Shown here one piece after another: positions 58,783 through 64,000 of a stretch of DNA of 64,000 nt (the stretch's first letter is position 1; each line of letters opens with the position of its first letter). The stretch is from Chamaecyparis obtusa (taxonomy: Eukaryota; Streptophyta; Pinopsida; Cupressales; Cupressaceae): NCBI GenBank assembly GCA_027943335.1, contig BSBK01000524.1, positions 372,001 through 436,000 of the forward strand, read 5' to 3'. The translations under genes and the position numbers were made by a program. The notes under the pieces are model-generated. The model was not told the origin of the DNA and searched no databases. It saw only the letters and a program-made list of their open reading frames with translations.

Positions 58783-61700
58783 TCAATTGTGAGTTTGGCT
58801 CTGTGTGTGGATAGATTCGTACAATTCACGCGTTCTAACACACAAGATCACGCACAGAATTATTCCAATGGAACAAACGAATCCCCACAGAACAAACGTT
58901 TTATGGAAGCACTGTTTCCCGATGCACACATGTCGCCCTTTTGCAGAACTGTCATAAATTATTCCTGCAATTTCTCCGAAAAGAATGGAGCCCAATGCGA
59001 TGTTCGTCACCACAATGTTGTGATTCACAGCAAAACGTTCCATCCCAAACAGCTCCGAGGAAACTGGAATGGCTATGCTGGTTATGGCTCCTGAACAGCT
59101 TCCAACAATGGCGGTGCTCACATAAAGGACTGCCGGGTTGCTTGGATTGAGCAGAGCCATCATGAAGAATGATATTGCCATGGGTACCATCCATATTGCT
59201 ATCCATGCCGTCCGAGGCATCTTTCTGTAGCTTTTCAACGTCGTCCAGTGCTGATTCACGTCAAAAGTGAACAATTTTTTCAGAATATATTGTTGAACAA
59301 TCACACTCAGCATTTATAAATAAATGGACTTTAAATAGAACATAGAATGTTTATAATGGAGTTCAAAAGATCAAAAGCATATTTTGAATGGTTTGGAATT
59401 TAGAAAGGATAAACAACAATGGCGTGGAAGAATCAGTACGTCGAAGATGATGGAGAGTTCAAATCAGTCTGATGATGGATCATTACGAATTACATTCGTA
59501 ATGTTGATACAAGAAAAAAAATAAATACAATCAAATCTGAAAACAATAAAAGAACATATTCTAAATTTTGACTCGATTCTTCTAAATAGTTCATTTGAAA
59601 TTACACTTTTTTATATAAATTTCTTTTGTAGAATCTATAATTTTAAATGAATGACACAAATAAATAAAAGGTTACGATTAGAATGTATTATATAAACCAA
59701 ATCTTCAATCACTCCCTTTTTTGTTTTGATTCCCAATGTTTACAGCTAACTAATGGGTATAGACTATAATGGCATATAAAGTTAAAGGATACCTGGATGT
59801 AATCAGGAAAGCCTGAAGCAATTCGTCCAAAAAATCCAAAGGAGGAAACCAGAGACACTAGAATTGGCGTTTTGGTAAATCCCAGGGACTGCAAAATCTG
59901 ACCCAAGTTGTTTATATATACCAAACCCACAGTTCCTCCACTGAAATACACCAAGTAATATAACCAGAAATCAGTGCTTGATAAGAGCTGCTTGATGCTG
60001 TGCTCCTCTCCCAGAGATGGACTTGATCTGTGCAGAGCCCTCTGTTGGGCTTCCAGTTCTATGTCCTGATTTGTGTTGTTTGTGGCTTCTTCAACACTGA
60101 TAGAATTTTCTTGAAAAGTTTCATGGATGATGGAATTGTCTCCATCTGCACTTTTTTGGGTGTGTTCTTCCTGAGTCGGTCTTGAGCTTGAACTATAATC
60201 TGTTACTATTCTAGATTTTGGGGGATCCATACCAAAGGCTAACTTTAAGGGTACGTAGAGAGGGGCAAGCAGGAGTGTAATCAACACAGACATGTAAATT
60301 CCTTCTCTCCCACGATTTGCATGGGGTAAGAACTCATATAGTATTGAATACATGGCGGTGGCAATGGCAATCACAGTGAATACCAACATGCTTCTCTTAT
60401 CACCTTCTTCTTCCAGCTTGGCTATTTTCAACTGAGAAAAATGAAGCAGGATTGCTGAAATTAGGGCAACTATTGCAGGAACTACAGAGCTCAACAGTAA
60501 GTAAGATGAGGGATGTCCTGGATATATCAGTGAGGAAAGACAGGTGTATAGAACAGCACTTAGCCCTGAATAGCTTGTGCTTAAACCAGAAGCAATTCCT
60601 CTACTTCTGGGAAAGTTGCCTACGGCGGCCATGAAGCTTACTGTGTTGAACCAGCAGATGCTATTGCCAGCCATAAAACACAACATGCATACCTGCACTC
60701 ATACCTAATACTCATAAAAAACCATCACAAACTGAAAAAAATTATTCGGAACAAAATTCTCTTTTAAACTCGACCCTCAATTGGTAAAAGGATATTAATT
60801 TATAATTATATATATATTATTTTTTTATTTTACAACATTAAATTTAATTGTTGCCCTAACAATTTGATTTGATTTTATTTTTCTGCTATATACATAAACA
60901 TTAGAATTAGTAAAATGTCTATTATGTGAGACTGCTACTTCTACTAGCTTATATATATATAAAATACGCTGAGAGTAATCCTTCTCGAAACACCTATTTT
61001 CTTTAAATTACAAGATACCATAAACATCTAAAAAAAATTACTTTCGATGTATTATATATATATAAACTAATACACATCAAAATCCATCACAAACTGAAAA
61101 AATATTACTCAGAACAAAATTCTCTTTTAAACTCGACACTCAATTGATAAAAAGATATTAACTTTACAGACAAGCAGGGGATCTGATAGCCAGGATGGCA
61201 AAAAAGTCGGTGTTTTGGTTGACAATGAGCAAAAGGACGTTGAGCCTCCGGAGTCTAGCTTATTGAATTATTTTTCCCAAAACGTCGTTACTGGTCACGG
61301 GACCACAATCTTTACGTAAGCTTGACGAAAATCTTTTGTAATAAAAAGCATTAATCTAAACCCAAAATCCTGCATTTTAACTTCGATCGCTGCCAGCTGG
61401 GTTTAAATTAAAGTTATGCATAGATGCTTACGTTAATTGAAAGGGAGGCATAAAAAAACAAAATCTGAACAAAAAGAAGTTCAAGAGGCCTCGAAGCTTC
61501 ACGTAAACAGTAGTTTACTAATTTTAAATGCTGGAAATGATTGAGTGGCACAGCATAATAAGAAATTAATCTTTTCTATTCAACTTGTGGGTTAAAAACT
61601 TAGTGTCAATGTGGTACATCAGTTTTCTCCAATTCATGTTATTAAATTTTTGAATTTGATTTTATATTAAATTTCATATTACTATTTTGATTATCTTTGT

Positions 61701-62156
61701 GATCTATCATCAAAATAAATAAAAAAATTAATATACAATTAAATTCGAATTACTGGAAAATTTTATATAACTCTTGCAATAAAAACACAGAGGAGGAGGA
61801 GAGAAGAAAACCTGCCAGTAGGCCAAAGGACTAATGATTTGAGTTAACATGAGCCACTGAAGACCATAGCCCACCATTCCCAAGCTCATGGCAATGCCCA
61901 GAACAGCCCAGGTTGGGAGAAACATTGACACAACTCCAGAAACCCAGCCTGTGAATTTACCCATATCAGAGGCCACCGCCAAATTGTTTAGTCTAGTCTG
62001 ATTAATACCCATAATCTTCTTCAGATCAGAAGAATAGTTAGAAAATACGAAGTTTGTGCCATTGACAGATTGAATCCATATCGCTGCAATCATACAAATA
62101 CACCGTTTCACAGCAGCACTGTTGTTCCAATGTATATTACGCCTGCCTCTATCCAT
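58783..62156 (-). CDS. NFD4-like (nodulin-like) MFS transporter, copy 2
   Basis: Three exons on the minus strand: 62,156-61,812, 60,692-59,793 and 59,250-58,783, all joins in phase 0; 570 residues. Intron positions match copy 1 exactly (after YWQ/FWQ and after PDYIQ). The same landmarks are present: NGTNFVFSNYSSDLKKIMGI in exon 1, SICWFNTVSFMAAVGNFP and GGTVGLVYINNLGQ in exon 2, SSELFGMERFAVNHN in exon 3, ending in SQTHN. The central charged loop differs most from copy 1 and lacks the PRPSP repeat. Introns are longer (1119 and 542 bases versus 738 and 256). The frame is intact. It faces copy 1 tail to tail 6.4 kb away, so the pair looks like an inverted local duplication. Role as for copy 1: a plant MFS membrane carrier of unknown substrate. 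Confidence 0.92.
60719..61160. repeat. ~80-bp direct repeat inside intron 1 of transporter copy 2
   Basis: ACCATCACAAACTGAAAAAA near 60,720 and its close copy near 61,083 extend for about 80 bases through TTCTCTTTTAAACTCGAC. About 360 bases apart; non-coding. Confidence 0.75.
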
Positions 62157-64000
62157 AATAAAACTTCAGTACAAGAAAAGACTTGCCCAAACTCGAATTC
62201 TTTCCTTGGTTAATTTCTTCTCAAATGTGATCGAATTTTGTCAAAGAAGTGACAGAATTGAGACACTTTTAGAGCATACCATTTGCATTTGTTTGTCAAA
62301 CATAATGGTGATATAATTTGATAGCACGCAATCTAGGAAGAGCTGGTGACAGCGATGTGGGTAAGGCCAAAATGAGCCCGTACCTTTCAGAAGCGAAGAA
62401 ATCGAAGTGGGAAATCTGAATCCACACAATAATCTTCATCTCCATCAACTATTTAACTAAGACATTCTTTTCTGCATGGTTACGCTTAAAGCTCTCATTT
62501 TTTCTTTTTCCAAATTGGTAGATTACGTAATTAATACGTCTGGGTTACTTCAGCGGGAGTTCACGTGTAGCACTGTGCATATGCGATTGGACTTGGCTGA
62601 TAATGAAAATGGAGTGTGAAAGGAAGGAAGGGTTCAAGTAAGGCGGCTTGTCTGTGGCCTTTGAGGGGCCCATTCGTTTTCTTTAGGAATCTGTATTTAA
62701 GCAGGGGAATGGGAGGCCATAAATCAGGTTCCAATGTCCAGGTATTTTTTTAATTTTGTTCTCAGGTTTTGATTCATTCGGAAGGAAAACGTACCGTCAA
62801 TCTATTCTATATTGGAGATTTGATGGCTGTTAGAAGTCACGGAATTTGTCTCTAAAGAAAATTATGGTGTACAAAACGTAAATTATTGTGGCATGTTTTC
62901 CCTAACTCTAGCATTTTTAGATGGAAAATATTATTAAAATATAGAGGTTGTTCAATAGTATTTTGTGCCTTTAATGGAGGGGGAGCATCTGTCTGGTGTC
63001 GTTAATGTATGGAGGTCATGTCGAACACTATTTTTCTACCAAATCTCACGTAGCTACATATTACTTTACTTTATATATTTGTAAATAATCAAAAGTTTGA
63101 TTATGTTGGAGAAGAGACGTGCATCTGAATTGCATTAAACAAGAAAAAGAAATAGTTTAAGGCTATCGACCTCCGTAGAGGCTAATGATGGTCTCTTAGA
63201 GGTAACGTCCTTTGTAGGTCAATAGTTTATATTAAACATAATTTTTGGGTTATTAGTGGACAGTAAGAATAATTAAAGGTATGTATTCTACCGATAACAA
63301 ACAAGGTTTGTAATAAAAATATAAATTAGAGGAATGTGTGTGGGGATTTTAATTTGTTCATAGAATAGATTTCTACTTTTGGTTAATTATGTGTCATATA
63401 TGGTTATCCTTTCTTACATTTGGTTATTTTGTGTTCAAAAAAGACAACTTCTAGTGAGGTTTTGAGTACTTTGGCATATCTAGTTCATAATTTGGTACAT
63501 TTGGTTAGTAGACTGACACTTTTTATAAACAATGTGACATATTTATTCAATATATTGACACTTTTGGTTAGTATACTAATATTTTTGGTTTTATTTGTAC
63601 CACATTTGATCTTTCAAATTTTGAGTTTTATTAAGATTCAAATATTTCATATTCGTAGTTAGATGTAGACTTGATATTAGTTTGATAGTAACCATCTAAC
63701 ATCATTTCAACACCATATTTATATTGTTTGTTCTTTTTTGATTGGTCTAGATTGTATGTGTAGAATATCAAAGACCTAAGTTCAATAAACAAAACTAGAA
63801 AGTATTGATTTCGGGTGAACTTCTTCTGAACTCTCTAATTTACATTTTCAAATTGTCAAAGTCATTTTCATCTATTAGAGAATTATTATTTTCTTTAGAT
63901 TATCTTGCTTGGTGGATCTTACTCACATTGAAATTAGGCCTAAAGTTAACCTTACACATTTGGATTTTGGACATAAACGAATCATTATATTTTAATGCCC
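62157..64000. other. Upstream region of transporter copy 2, no further gene seen
   Basis: Should contain the promoter of the minus-strand gene ending at 62,156. No clear TATA box could be placed and no domain-bearing frame is visible up to the window end. Confidence 0.45.

Noticed and set aside
58780..59206. Plus-strand frames over the last exon of the second transporter gene
   Set aside because: Antisense to a well-supported exon with conserved splice sites and protein match.

Overview
This is nuclear DNA from a seed plant with a large genome crowded with transposable elements. A gymnosperm such as a conifer is plausible from the element types and AT-rich spacers, but the sequence alone does not fix the species. 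The only host genes I can support are two paralogous, spliced membrane-transporter genes of the NFD4/nodulin-like MFS family. They lie tail to tail in the last 15 kb (49.7-52.4 kb on +, 58.8-62.2 kb on -). Almost everything before 47.9 kb is transposon, much of it nested.

Layout. 1-8.16 kb: a Ty3/gypsy element of Tat type (gag, protease, G-patch, RT, RNase H, second archaeal-type RNase H, integrase), cut off by the window on the left and truncated on the right. 8.2-9.3 kb: a Ty1/copia gag-protease remnant with four in-frame stops. 10.14-18.64 kb: a DNA transposon of a family I cannot name. It carries a spliced transposase-like gene on + and a spliced accessory gene on -, with clustered GGGTGCCCG-type motifs inside both ends. 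18.6-19.8 kb plus 29.06-29.6 kb: the 3' end and LTR of a Tat-like element, split by element A. 19,811-29,051: element A, a complete non-autonomous Tat-like LTR element with 1.1-kb LTRs, a 5-bp target duplication (GGTTC), PBS and PPT, but no reverse transcriptase. 29.6-31.75 kb: a second, decayed copy of the accessory-gene half of the DNA transposon. 33.4-35.2 kb: LTR remnants. 36.8-37.2 kb (-): an RNase H remnant. 37.4-45.9 kb: a LINE with RT and zinc-binding C-terminus, split by a 5.66-kb non-coding copia-type element (39,405-45,064, target duplication GATAG). 47,094-47,897: a foldback MULE-type element with 182-bp terminal inverted repeats and a 9-bp target duplication.

The two most notable signals are these. 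(1) Eight copies of a small hairpin module lie in the 3' regions of the first Tat element (three) and element A (five). Each has an outer stem, an AAAA bulge, an inner 4-bp stem and usually a GNRA-like loop, and the stems vary with compensatory changes; this looks like an RNA element kept for its structure. (2) The two-gene DNA transposon at 10.1-18.6 kb has a related accessory-gene copy at 29.6-31.75 kb whose reading frame and splice sites can be followed.

Most element genes are broken by single stop codons, often TAG where a CAG codon is likely, so none of the elements in the window looks able to make all its own proteins. The two transporter genes are intact and share intron positions and phases.
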